Below are positions 1 to 6,825 of a DNA stretch of 11,178 nucleotides, piece by piece (position 1 is the first letter of the stretch; every line of letters begins with the position of its first letter). The notes below the pieces were generated by a model, which searched no databases, was not told where the DNA came from, and saw only the letters and a program-made list of their open reading frames with translations. Both the position numbers and the translations under genes were made by a program. The stretch is from Candidatus Manganitrophaceae bacterium (GTDB taxonomy: Bacteria > Nitrospirota > Nitrospiria > SBBL01 > Manganitrophaceae). The DNA is taken from assembly GCA_004297235.1 (NCBI GenBank), contig SCUR01000009.1, forward strand, positions 1-11,178, written 5' to 3'.

Positions 1-1
1 C

Positions 2-127
2 CTGCTCGATCACAAAAACCTCTTCCCGCAGACGGATGAGTTGAAAGAACTCTTCCTGCCTCCGGGCGATCCGAATGGCGGGCCGCATGTCATTCCCCTA
101 ATTGACAGAACCGATCCGACCGGCTAG
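2..127 (+). CDS. C-terminal end of an unrecognised protein (partial, runs off the left edge)
   Basis: An open frame enters from the left edge at base 2 and runs 41 codons to a TAG at 125-127. The tail reads LLDHKNLFPQTDELKELF and then a Pro/Gly-rich stretch ending IDRTDPTG. The other two + frames are less convincing here; the frame at base 1 stops within 13 codons. The next gene starts 22 nt downstream on the same strand behind its own strong ribosome binding site, so the two could share a transcript. I do not recognise the family. The LDHKNL string recalls 6-pyruvoyl-tetrahydropterin synthase-type proteins, but what follows does not match that family, so no function is given. Confidence 0.55.
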   Translation: MLDHKNLFPQTDELKELFLPPGDPNGGPHVIPLIDRTDPTG

Positions 128-139
128 ATTAAAAACAAC

Positions 140-147
140 GGAGGTGA
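140..147 (+). promoter_or_regulatory. Ribosome binding site that fixes the DUF4124 gene start at 150
   Basis: GGAGGTGA lies 5 nt (counted from GGAGG) before the ATG at 150. The frame could be extended upstream to a TTG at 102, but that would overlap the previous gene and put 16 non-hydrophobic residues in front of an obvious signal peptide. The site therefore decides the start. Confidence 0.8.
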
Positions 148-149
148 AC

Positions 150-707
150 ATGCGCACCCACTTGATGCTCTTCATGGTTTTGTCGTTCCTCTATCCCGCC
201 CTCGGAGCCGCTCAGCAGGTCTATAAGTATGTCGATCAGAACGGGGCGGTCGCCTTCACCGACAATATCGAGAACGTTCCGGAGGCGCAGCGCCCGCAGA
301 CCCAAACGATCGAGTCGGCGCCGCTTCCGACCATCACGCCGGGAGTCTCCACCCGCGTCCAATACGACCGATGGATCGACCATCCCCTCTCCAAATACAT
401 TATCGGCTTCATCGCGCTCTCCATCGTCATGCTCTTCGTCCAGCACAAGACCGATCGATTCCTACTCAAGATGGTGATGAAGCTCCTCTTTGTCGGCTTC
501 CTGGGCGCCGCCATTTACAGCGTGCTCGTCATGCAAGGCAATCCGATCACCCCGGCGGCGCTCCAGAAAGCGGCGGAGCCCTACCTCCCCACCCCCGCGC
601 CGATTAACGCCGCCAAAGAAGCGGTCGGCAAAATGGAAGAGGCGCAGAAAAAACAAAAGACGGAGATTGATTCGCTGATGCGCTCCGTCGACAATCCAAA
701 TCAATAA
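150..707 (+). CDS. DUF4124 domain protein with signal peptide and two membrane segments
   Basis: This 185-residue protein starts with a signal peptide (about residues 1-21, hydrophobic core then ALGA-AQ). Next comes a DUF4124 domain at about 22-60, recognised by VYKYVDQNGAVAFTDN; the family typically shows a Y(K/R)W/Y-x-D-x-x-G-x-x-x-F/Y-TD pattern. After a Pro/Thr-rich linker there are two hydrophobic stretches at about 83-98 and 112-129, separated by a charged loop (HKTDRFLLK). A charged tail follows, with an EEAQKKQKTE run near 163-172. DUF4124 domains are usually found in small secreted proteins of unknown function; the paired membrane segments would anchor this one in the inner membrane, with the domain in the periplasm (inference). 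The stop lies 4 nt from the convergent aroC stop, with no terminator hairpin between them. Function unknown. Confidence 0.8.
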   Translation: MRTHLMLFMVLSFLYPALGAAQQVYKYVDQNGAVAFTDNIENVPEAQRPQTQTIESAPLPTITPGVSTRVQYDRWIDHPLSKYIIGFIALSIVMLFVQHKTDRFLLKMVMKLLFVGFLGAAIYSVLVMQGNPITPAALQKAAEPYLPTPAPINAAKEAVGKMEEAQKKQKTEIDSLMRSVDNPNQ

Positions 708-711
708 TCCA

Positions 712-1770
712 TTAGCTAAATTTTGAAAGTTTGTTTCGGAGGAAGTGATCGACCAGGACGAGCGCCATCATCGCTTCGGCGATGGGGACGGCGCGCAGGC
801 CGACGCAGGGATCGTGCCGCCCTTTGGTGGCGATCTTCGCCGGGCGGCCGTGAATGTCGATCGTCTCCTGCTCGATGGCGATCGACGAGGTCGGCTTCAC
901 CGCCAGCCGCACGACGATCTCGTCCCCATTGGAAATCCCGCCGAGGATTCCGCCGGCATTGTTCGATTTGAAACCGGTCGGCGTGATCGGATCGCAATTC
1001 TGGCTGCCGCGCATCTCGACCACTTCGAAGCCCGCCCCGATCTCCACCCCCTTCACCGCGTTGATCGACATCATCGCCCCCGCGAGCGCCGCGTCGAGCT
1101 TATCGAAGACCGGCTCGCCGAGCCCGGCGGGAACCCCCTTCGCGACCACCTCCACCATCGCCCCGACCGAATCTTTCTCCGACTGCGCCTGTTGGATGAC
1201 CTGCGTCATCTCCTCCACCGCGTCGGGATCGGGGCAGAAGAGCGGGTTCTGGCGGATCTGCGCATAATCGATCTTCTTGATTTTGACCGGCCCGACCTGC
1301 GCGATATAGCCGATGATCTCGATCCCCTCCCGCGCAAGAAGCTTTCGGGCGATCGCCCCCGCCGCCACCCGCGCCACCGTCTCGCGCGCGGAAGAGCGCC
1401 CGCCGCCGCGGTAGTCGCGGAAGCCGTACTTCTTAAAGAAGGTGTAGTCGGCGTGGCCGGGGCGGAAGAGATCTTTGATCGACTCATAATCTTTTGATTT
1501 GGCATCTTCGTTGTAGATGACGAGACCGATCGGCGTGCCGGTCGTCCGCCCCTCAAAAATTCCCGAGAGGATCTTCACGGCGTCCGATTCTTTGCGCTGC
1601 GTGACGAGCTTGCTCTGCCCCGGCTTTCGCCGATCGAGATCCTTCTGAAGATCCTCTTCGGAGAGGGGCAAGCCCGCGGGGCAGCCGTCGACGATCGCGC
1701 CGAGCGCGACGCCGTGGCTCTCGCCGAAAGTGGTCACCCGAAAGATCTGTCCAAACGTGCTTCCCGACAT
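712..1770 (-). CDS. aroC: Chorismate synthase
   Basis: A 352-residue chorismate synthase, the last shikimate-pathway step. It converts 5-enolpyruvylshikimate-3-phosphate to chorismate in the cytoplasm using reduced FMN as a non-consumed cofactor. All family signatures are visible: FGESHG at 15-20 with the N-terminal catalytic-region histidine, RPGHAD at 103-108, RDYRGGGRSSARET at 118-131, and GRHDPCVGLRAVPIAEA at 317-333. Length is normal (E. coli AroC is about 360). The N terminus MSGSTFGQIFRVTTFGESHG is the usual one and has GGAG 5-6 nt upstream. No other aromatic-pathway gene is in the window. A terminator-like hairpin ends immediately before the ribosome binding site, so the gene either has a promoter inside the leader or depends on read-through. 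Confidence 0.97.
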   Translation of the reverse strand: MSGSTFGQIFRVTTFGESHGVALGAIVDGCPAGLPLSEEDLQKDLDRRKPGQSKLVTQRKESDAVKILSGIFEGRTTGTPIGLVIYNEDAKSKDYESIKDLFRPGHADYTFFKKYGFRDYRGGGRSSARETVARVAAGAIARKLLAREGIEIIGYIAQVGPVKIKKIDYAQIRQNPLFCPDPDAVEEMTQVIQQAQSEKDSVGAMVEVVAKGVPAGLGEPVFDKLDAALAGAMMSINAVKGVEIGAGFEVVEMRGSQNCDPITPTGFKSNNAGGILGGISNGDEIVVRLAVKPTSSIAIEQETIDIHGRPAKIATKGRHDPCVGLRAVPIAEAMMALVLVDHFLRNKLSKFS

Positions 1771-1779
1771 GCCGTCTCC

Positions 1780-1808
1780 AAAAAACCGGGCGGGTCACCG
1801 ACCCGCCC
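1780..1808 (-). terminator. Intrinsic terminator or attenuator between the FmdE gene and aroC
   Basis: On the - strand the perfect 8-bp stem GGGCGGGT/ACCCGCCC (1808-1801 with 1795-1788) closes a 5-nt loop. It is followed by GG and then six T's (1785-1780). This is a textbook rho-independent terminator for the FmdE transcript. It ends about 10 nt before the aroC start, and the GGAG of aroC (1779-1776) directly follows the T tract. It could be a plain terminator or could regulate aroC by attenuation. Confidence 0.75.
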
Positions 1809-1836
1809 TTACCAAACCGATTTATCGATAAATCCT

Positions 1837-2430
1837 TCAGTGCACCCCGACCTGAAGGCACTCCTTGCAAAGCTTCTTTCCCCCCTCTTCCCTCAGGAGG
1901 GCGACGTTGGTCTGCTCGCCGCAATTCCCGCACGGCTCGGCGTCATACTTCCCCGTTTTCGGCGGCGGCGGGAGGGTGACATGTTCGATCTTAAAGAGCG
2001 CTGAATCGGAAGCGGTCAGAATTTCGTTGATCTTGTCGTCGGTCAGCTTCTGGAAAGCCGCCTTGTTTTCGGCCGTGGCGTTGGGGGCGGTCGCCTCCTT
2101 CCGCAGCTTTCGGAGCTGGCCGTGATCGAACGTGTCCCAGTAGATGCAGTAAGCCCGGACCGCTTTCCCCGTTTTGGTATTTTGTAGGATGTAAACCGGC
2201 TTGCCGACCTGGGTGAGATAAAGGTTCCGCTTCCCGAAGGTGCAGCCGGTGATCTCCTGGATCGCATCGAGCGCGCAGGTTTCATTTCCGACCAGAGCGA
2301 CCAGCTCCTTCATATTCTTCATCTGGTCTCCCATCTCCCGCATCAGAACTTTCGCCGCCCGATAACCGACCGCGATATCCAAACAAAGATGCCGATGAAA
2401 ATCAACCGCCTTCTTAAATTCAGGATCCAT
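1837..2430 (-). CDS. FmdE-domain protein with C-terminal zinc ribbon
   Basis: A 197-residue protein of the FmdE family (named after a gene in the molybdenum formylmethanofuran dehydrogenase operon of methanogens; also found in many bacteria, role poorly defined). The N-terminal domain, about 5-135, shows the family's FHRHLC metal-binding motif (H12, H14, C16), a following GYRA segment, and TCALDAIQEITGCTFGKRNL with C52, D55 and C63. The C terminus has a four-cysteine zinc ribbon, CGNC (167, 170) and CKEC (188, 191), after a PPPP linker. No transmembrane segment is seen. The start is supported by GGAAGGGGG upstream of the ATG. A candidate promoter lies about 40-70 nt upstream and a terminator follows the gene, so it looks monocistronic. 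No molybdoenzyme gene is nearby; the substrate is unknown. Confidence 0.85.
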   Translation of the reverse strand: MDPEFKKAVDFHRHLCLDIAVGYRAAKVLMREMGDQMKNMKELVALVGNETCALDAIQEITGCTFGKRNLYLTQVGKPVYILQNTKTGKAVRAYCIYWDTFDHGQLRKLRKEATAPNATAENKAAFQKLTDDKINEILTASDSALFKIEHVTLPPPPKTGKYDAEPCGNCGEQTNVALLREEGGKKLCKECLQVGVH

Positions 2431-2470
2431 GCTTCGCCCCCTTCCGGAAAAAGTTCATCATTTGCCCGCG

Positions 2471-2498
2471 ATCATATCATATTATTCCAAGAAATCAA
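2471..2498 (-). promoter_or_regulatory. Candidate sigma-70-type promoter for the FmdE gene
   Basis: Read on the - strand, TTGATT (2498-2493) and TATGAT (2476-2471) are separated by 16 nt in an AT-rich patch that stands out from the GC-rich surroundings. The patch sits between the ampG stop and the FmdE start. It would give a leader of roughly 35 nt. Prediction from sequence only. Confidence 0.45.
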
Positions 2499-2544
2499 AC
2501 GAACGCGGCTATCGGGACGCGGATAGGGATGAAGATCAAGACCC

Positions 2545-3795
2545 TTAATCGGCCGCCACCGGCGCGGCCGCCACTTTCCCGCCGATCGCCCCGCGCCGCA
2601 TCAACCACCACAACACCGCCAGTCCCGGAATCGCCCCCAATACGCTGGCGGCGAAAAACATCGGCCACCCCAGCCCGGCCGCCAGGAGGCCGGTCGGCGC
2701 GCCGGCGATTTTCGGTGTGATCGCCATCAGGCTGGAGAGGAGAGCATACTGGGTGGCACTGTAGCGCTTTTCGGTAAGGCTCATCAAGAAGGCGACGAAG
2801 GCCGCCGTGCCCATGCCGCCGGAGAGGTTGTCGACGCCGACCGCCAGAACCAGAGCGGCCTTGTTCTGCCCCGCCAGGGCGACCCACATGTAAGTTAGAT
2901 TGGTGACCGCCTGGAGGATGCCGAAGGCCCAGAGCGAACGGTAAATCCCGAGGCGCGCGATGAGGCCCCCCGCGGCGACGGCGCCGAAGATCGTGGCGAT
3001 CAGTCCAAACCCCTTGTTCACCGCGCCGATCTCGGTTTTGGAGAAACCGACATCGAGCAGAAAGGGGGTCGTCATCGCCCCCGCGACGGCGTCCGGGAGC
3101 TTATAAAGAATAATAAAAAGGAGCAGAACCAGGGCGGCGTCGCGGCTAAAAAAGGCCTTGAAGGGCTGGGCGACCGCCTCCGCCAGGCTGCGGGGGCTGC
3201 CGCCGCTCTTCGGCTCGGTTCCCCACAACGCGGCGGCCACGCCGACCAGCATCAGCCCCGCCATGATCCGATAGACCGCCGCCCAGGGGAGGTGGTCGGC
3301 CAGGATCAGCGCCATCGCCCCGGAGGAGAGCATTCCCAGGCGGTAGCCGAGCACCGAGACCGCCGCCCCCGCGCCGAGCTCTTCCTCTCTGAGAACGTCC
3401 GCCCGGTAGGCGTCGACCACGATGTCCTGGCTCGCGGAGAGAAATGAAACGAGCACCGCCGTCACCGCCAGGAGCCAGGGCTGTGAAACCGGATTCAAAC
3501 TTCCCATGAAGGCGATCGCCGCCATGAGGGTTAGCTGCGTCACCACCAGCCAGCCCCGCCGGCGTCCTAGAAAAGGGGGGGTATAGCGGTCCATGAGGGG
3601 CGCCCAGAGATATTTCACCGTATATGGCAACCCCACTAAGGTAACCGCGCCGATGGTGGCGAGATCGACCCCCGCATCCTTCATCCAGGCCTGTAAGGTG
3701 CCGAAGGTGAGAGCCAGCGGCAGGCCCGAAGAAAAACCGAGCAGCAGCAACACGGCGACCCGCCGGTTGCTGAAGACTTGAAGATAAAGATTCAT
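2545..3795 (-). CDS. ampG: AmpG-family muropeptide permease (MFS transporter)
   Basis: A 416-residue major facilitator protein with about 12 hydrophobic membrane segments. The N-terminal part is diagnostic for AmpG: LLGFSSGLPLAL at 18-29, VGLPYTVKYLWAPLMDRY at 54-71, LGRRRGW at 76-82, and SQDIVVDAYRADVL at 122-135. AmpG imports N-acetylglucosaminyl-anhydromuramyl peptides (muropeptides) from the periplasm for cell-wall recycling, and in enterobacteria it is needed for AmpC beta-lactamase induction. E. coli AmpG is longer (about 490 residues, 14 segments); this one has the 12-segment length common in other phyla. The loop near 193-215 between the two halves and the tail after 400 are hydrophilic or Ala-rich. 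The gene is divergent from the rsb operon. No other peptidoglycan recycling gene is visible, so the substrate is assigned by family only. Confidence 0.85.
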   Translation of the reverse strand: MNLYLQVFSNRRVAVLLLLGFSSGLPLALTFGTLQAWMKDAGVDLATIGAVTLVGLPYTVKYLWAPLMDRYTPPFLGRRRGWLVVTQLTLMAAIAFMGSLNPVSQPWLLAVTAVLVSFLSASQDIVVDAYRADVLREEELGAGAAVSVLGYRLGMLSSGAMALILADHLPWAAVYRIMAGLMLVGVAAALWGTEPKSGGSPRSLAEAVAQPFKAFFSRDAALVLLLFIILYKLPDAVAGAMTTPFLLDVGFSKTEIGAVNKGFGLIATIFGAVAAGGLIARLGIYRSLWAFGILQAVTNLTYMWVALAGQNKAALVLAVGVDNLSGGMGTAAFVAFLMSLTEKRYSATQYALLSSLMAITPKIAGAPTGLLAAGLGWPMFFAASVLGAIPGLAVLWWLMRRGAIGGKVAAAPVAAD

Positions 3796-3831
3796 GATTT
3801 CTCTCGTCGGTGGTAATGATGAATCATCGCT

Positions 3832-3860
3832 ACTTTACCCCGATCGGATAGTTTTGTCAT
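3832..3860 (-). promoter_or_regulatory. Candidate promoter for ampG
   Basis: On the - strand ATGACA (3860-3855), a 17-nt spacer and TAAAGT (3837-3832) resemble a sigma-70 promoter, with a predicted start near 3825, about 30 nt before the ampG ATG. The -10 is only a moderate match. Confidence 0.35.
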
Positions 3861-3913
3861 CTCCCTTACATTATTCGGCTCTGTCTCAGCGGTATGATGG
3901 AAGTAACGGGGGA

Positions 3914-3942
3914 TTGACTTCCGATTATCCTCTGCGTATTGT
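3914..3942 (+). promoter_or_regulatory. Candidate sigma-70-type promoter for the rsb signalling operon
   Basis: TTGACT (3914-3919), exactly 17 nt, then TATTGT (3937-3942). This is the best promoter-like pair in the divergent ampG-rsbR region (3796-4063). A start near 3949 would leave a leader of about 115 nt before the rsbR ATG at 4064. The leader has no convincing riboswitch or terminator structure that I can see. Confidence 0.5.
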
Positions 3943-4063
3943 AAGGAATGGTTTTTACCAACCTCATTTTAGCCCTCTTTCGAATATTTTCAGAATCATT
4001 GTACAAAACGGGAGCGATTTGGCATCCTCTTCGGACCACCCTCCCTAAAACATGGAGCCGAGC

Positions 4064-4975
4064 ATGAAGGGACAAAAATTTCCGGATATCTTGCGCAAGC
4101 GAAAAAGTGAAATCCTGGAAGGTTGGATGAAGCGGCAACTTTCCCTGGCCGGGAAAGGAACCACCCCGGATGAGCTTCGGAAACAATGCGTCGAGTTCCT
4201 CGATCTGCTGGAAAACCTCATGCAGAACGGCGGCTCGCTCGACCCGAACGACCCGAAGGCGAGGCCCATTATCGAGTTCCTCAAAGAGCTCTCGAAAGAC
4301 CGGGTGCTCAAGGGATTCTCCCCGACCGAAACCGCCACGTTCGTCTTCAGCCTCAAGGAGGTGGTCCTCCCGCTGCTTCAGCCGCTCGCCAAAAACGAAG
4401 AGACCTTCACGCATGAGGTGATGCCGCTCTCCATTCTCCTCGATCAGCTCGGCCTGCTCACCTTTGAGAACTACATCGAAAACCGCGAGGAGGTCATCGC
4501 CCGGCAACAGCTCGACATGGCCGAGCTCTCCACCCCCGTCGTCAAAATTTGGGACGGCATTCTCGCCCTGCCGCTGATCGGCACCCTCGACTCCCAACGG
4601 ACGATGATCGTCATGGAAAAGCTCCTTCAAAAGATCGTCGATACGGCGGCGACGGTGGCGATCCTCGATATCACCGGCGTGCCGACCGTCGATACGCTGG
4701 TGGCCAACCACATCATGAAGACCGTGGCGGCGACCCGGCTGCTGGGCGCGGAGGTGATCATCACCGGGGTCTCGCCCGCCATCGCACAGACGATCGTGCA
4801 TCTGGGAGTCGACCTCTCGGGCATCATGACCCGGGCGACGATGGCCGAAGGGTTGAAGCTGGCGATCCGGATGACCAAGCAGCAAACCGCCGACGAGCGC
4901 CGGGACGGGATCAATCCGCTGGAGAAGGGAATCGCGGCGATGCAGCCGGCCAAGGGCCAAAAGGGGCCGCGTTAA
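4064..4975 (+). CDS. rsbR: RsbR-like stressosome protein (RsbRD N-terminal domain + STAS)
   Basis: A 303-residue scaffold and sensor subunit of a stressosome. Residues about 1-145 form a helical RsbRD-type N-terminal domain (start FPDILRKRKSEILEGWMKR); residues about 155-270 are a C-terminal STAS domain. The STAS part closely follows B. subtilis RsbRA: TPVVKIWDGILALPLIGTLD, LDITGVPTVDTLVANHI at 201-217, and AIAQTIVHLGVDLS at 239-252. T211 in the VDT motif lines up with the phosphoserine of RsbS and is the likely RsbT phosphorylation site; T243 could be a second one (less certain). The ATG at 4064 is chosen over the one at 4052 because GGAG at 4054-4057 is correctly spaced for 4064 and nothing similar precedes 4052. 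The sensory ligand is unknown: no haem, PAS or flavin motif is visible. It is the first gene of the operon, and rsbS starts 1 nt after its stop. Confidence 0.92.
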   Translation: MKGQKFPDILRKRKSEILEGWMKRQLSLAGKGTTPDELRKQCVEFLDLLENLMQNGGSLDPNDPKARPIIEFLKELSKDRVLKGFSPTETATFVFSLKEVVLPLLQPLAKNEETFTHEVMPLSILLDQLGLLTFENYIENREEVIARQQLDMAELSTPVVKIWDGILALPLIGTLDSQRTMIVMEKLLQKIVDTAATVAILDITGVPTVDTLVANHIMKTVAATRLLGAEVIITGVSPAIAQTIVHLGVDLSGIMTRATMAEGLKLAIRMTKQQTADERRDGINPLEKGIAAMQPAKGQKGPR

Positions 4976-4976
4976 T

Positions 4977-5411
4977 ATGGAAAAGATCCCCATCATCAAA
5001 GTCGGCGACACCCTTCTCGTCTCGATCCAAACCGATCTTCAGGACCAGGTCGCCATGGCAATGCAGAGCGATCTTCTCAGCAAGATCGAGACGACCTCCG
5101 CCCGCGGCGTCATCATCGATATCTCCGTGGTCGATATCGTAGACTCGTTCTTGGGCCGGGTTCTCTCCGACACCGCGTCCATGGCGCGAATTATGAACGC
5201 CGTCGTCGTGGTGGTCGGCATCCAACCCTCCGTCGCCATCACCCTGGTCGAGCTCGGCTTGGAGTTAAAACAGATTCCGACCGCCCTGAACGTCGAGCGG
5301 GGCCTGCTGCTTCTGAGGGAAAAGCTCGGCGGGAGCGACGGCCGCGCCGACGCCGCCGGGTCCGAAGCGCTCGGAGGGGATGAGGAGATCGCGCGCAATG
5401 GTCACGGTTAG
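4977..5411 (+). CDS. rsbS: RsbS-like STAS protein, stressosome core subunit
   Basis: A 144-residue single STAS domain protein, the RsbT antagonist and stressosome core subunit. It matches B. subtilis RsbS from end to end of the domain: IPIIKVGDTLLVSIQTDL at 4-21, IDISVVDIVDSFLGRVL at 47-63, and VVGIQPSVAITLVELGLEL further on. S57 in VDSF corresponds to the RsbS phosphorylation site S59. When unphosphorylated it should bind and hold RsbT. The domain ends near residue 117; a tail of about 27 residues, rich in Gly/Ala/Asp/Glu, extends beyond the roughly 121-residue Bacillus protein. That tail encodes the rsbT start region, overlapping rsbT by 14 nt, which suggests translational coupling and equal dosage. 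It starts 1 nt after rsbR. Confidence 0.93.
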   Translation: MEKIPIIKVGDTLLVSIQTDLQDQVAMAMQSDLLSKIETTSARGVIIDISVVDIVDSFLGRVLSDTASMARIMNAVVVVVGIQPSVAITLVELGLELKQIPTALNVERGLLLLREKLGGSDGRADAAGSEALGGDEEIARNGHG

Positions 5412-5805
5412 CCGGTCGACCCGCCTCTCGATTGCGAACGAGATCGATCTGGTCCGGGCCCGCCAGGAGGTCCGCGTCCAGGCCCAGGCGCTCGGATTCA
5501 GCCTGGTCGATCAGACGCGCATCACGACCGCCGTCAGCGAGTTGATCCGGAACATGATGAAGTACGCCGGCGGCGGGACGATGGATCTGGAGGCGGTCCG
5601 CAACGGCGTGCGCGCCGGCCTTCGGATCATCTGCGTCGACAAGGGGCCGGGAATTCCCGACATCGGGTTGGCGATGAAGGAAGGCTACTCCACCAGCAAC
5701 GGATTGGGTTACGGCTTGCCGGGGACGAAGCGGTTGGTGGACGAATTCGACATCTGGTCGGAGGTCGGGAAAGGAACGCGGGTGACGATTTCGAAATGGC
5801 GTTGA
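5398..5805 (+). CDS. rsbT: RsbT-like serine/threonine kinase (GHKL ATPase)
   Basis: A 135-residue GHKL-fold protein kinase that switches the stressosome by phosphorylating RsbS and RsbR and is then released to act on an output partner. The N box has E48 and N52 (SELIRNMMKYAGGG), the G1 box is DKGPGIPD at 81-88, and the G2 box is GLGYGLPG at 102-109, followed by KRLVDEFDI. Length and layout match B. subtilis RsbT (133 residues). The ATG at 5398 is preferred: it gives the family length and has GAGGAG at 5382-5387, though with a long spacer. An in-frame ATG at 5380 would add six residues, and GGAGGGG lies too close to it. It overlaps rsbS by 14 nt and the next gene by 10 nt. No RsbU, the usual Bacillus output partner, is in the window. 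Confidence 0.92.
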   Translation: MVTVSRSTRLSIANEIDLVRARQEVRVQAQALGFSLVDQTRITTAVSELIRNMMKYAGGGTMDLEAVRNGVRAGLRIICVDKGPGIPDIGLAMKEGYSTSNGLGYGLPGTKRLVDEFDIWSEVGKGTRVTISKWR

Positions 5806-6824
5806 AGGTAACGGAAATCTCCTCGATTCTCCCCGAAGGGGCGTCCTGGGCCGGCGAGATCCGCCGTCGAATGCTGCGGACGGCCGCGTCGATCGGCCTC
5901 TCCGAGGCAAAATGTTCGAATGTCGCCCTGATCGCCACGGAACAGGCAACGAATTTGGAGCATCACCACACGGCCTCCCCGGCGATCCGCTACGGCGTGA
6001 CCACGGCCGACCGGGGAGAAAAAGGGCTCTTGATCGTTTCGGAGGACCGAGGCCCGGGCATTCCCCATCCGGAGCAGGCCCTTCGAGATCATTACTCGAC
6101 GGCGGGGACCCTGGGGGGAGGGCTCGGCGCGATCCGTCGGCTCTCCGACGACTTTGCGATTCACTCTGCAACCGCACGTCCGGGAGGGACCTCTCCCGGA
6201 ACGGTCGTTGTCTCGCGGATCTGGGAAAACCCTCCCGTCTCGGCCGGTCCCTTCGATTGCGAGGCGTTCACCCGGCCGAAGCCGGGAGAATCGGACAACG
6301 GCGACGGGGTTGCCTTCTGGCAGGAGGGCGATCGCTTGCAGGTGGCGATCATCGACGGCCTGGGACACGGCCTGGGGGCGAAGAAGGCGACGCAGGCCGC
6401 ACGGGAGCGGCTGGAAGGGAGCGGGATGATTCCGCTCAACCTCCTTCTGGAGCGGCTTCATAGCGGTCTTCGGAAGACGCAGGGGGCCGTGGTCGGCCTC
6501 CTCCGAATCGACTTAAGAGAAGGGCGGGCGACGTACGCCGGGGTCGGCAACATCGATTGCCGGATCTTCGGCGCGCACCCGATCCGGCCGATCTCCACGA
6601 ACGGCTCGCTCGGCGTCGTCGCGCCGCGGTGCCGGGAGGAGTCCTTTCCCTTCGGGAAGGGGGACTTCTTTGTTCTGACGACCGACGGCATTTCGACGAA
6701 GTGGGAGCCGGCCGACTACGCCCCATCGGACGCCCCCGCTCCCCTTCTGCTCGGGCCGCTGCTGTTGAGGGATCAGAGCCGTCCGAAAGACGACGCCACC
6801 GTCGTGATCGGGCGAATAGGATGA
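5796..6824 (+). CDS. RsbX-like phosphatase: RsbT-type ATPase domain fused to a PP2C/SpoIIE phosphatase
   Basis: A 342-residue two-domain protein. Residues about 5-140 form a GHKL ATP-binding domain of the anti-sigma/RsbT type: N box E49 and N53, G1 box EDRGPGIP at 83-90, G2-like Gly-rich stretch GTLGGGLGAIRR at 104-115. Residues about 150-342 are a SpoIIE/PP2C phosphatase with the metal-binding motifs intact: GDG at 169-171, DGLGHG at 187-192, TTDG at 295-298 and KDDATVV at 331-337. In Bacillus, RsbX removes phosphate from RsbS and RsbR to reset the stressosome; position right after rsbT supports that role. Bacillus RsbX lacks the ATPase domain. Here that domain may bind the STAS proteins to deliver the phosphatase, or it may be a kinase in its own right (inference). 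It overlaps rsbT by 10 nt; the next gene starts 1 nt after its stop. Confidence 0.9.
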   Translation: MALKVTEISSILPEGASWAGEIRRRMLRTAASIGLSEAKCSNVALIATEQATNLEHHHTASPAIRYGVTTADRGEKGLLIVSEDRGPGIPHPEQALRDHYSTAGTLGGGLGAIRRLSDDFAIHSATARPGGTSPGTVVVSRIWENPPVSAGPFDCEAFTRPKPGESDNGDGVAFWQEGDRLQVAIIDGLGHGLGAKKATQAARERLEGSGMIPLNLLLERLHSGLRKTQGAVVGLLRIDLREGRATYAGVGNIDCRIFGAHPIRPISTNGSLGVVAPRCREESFPFGKGDFFVLTTDGISTKWEPADYAPSDAPAPLLLGPLLLRDQSRPKDDATVVIGRIG

Positions 6825-6825
6825 G

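Noticed and set aside
102..149. Upstream TTG start for the DUF4124 gene
   Set aside because: It would overlap the preceding gene's end and place a charged stretch before the signal peptide, while the ATG at 150 has a near-perfect ribosome binding site.
745..1497. Long open frame of about 250 codons on the + strand inside aroC
   Set aside because: It is antisense to a fully conserved chorismate synthase; its product is a His/Arg/Asp-rich string with no domain, typical of the mirror frame of a GC-rich gene.
4052..4063. ATG at 4052 as the rsbR start
   Set aside because: No ribosome binding site precedes it; the GGAG inside this segment is correctly spaced for the ATG at 4064.
3866..5011. Open frame of about 381 codons on the - strand across the promoter region and rsbR
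   Set aside because: It lies opposite rsbR, which has clear RsbRD and STAS domains; its product is low-complexity and has no recognisable motif.
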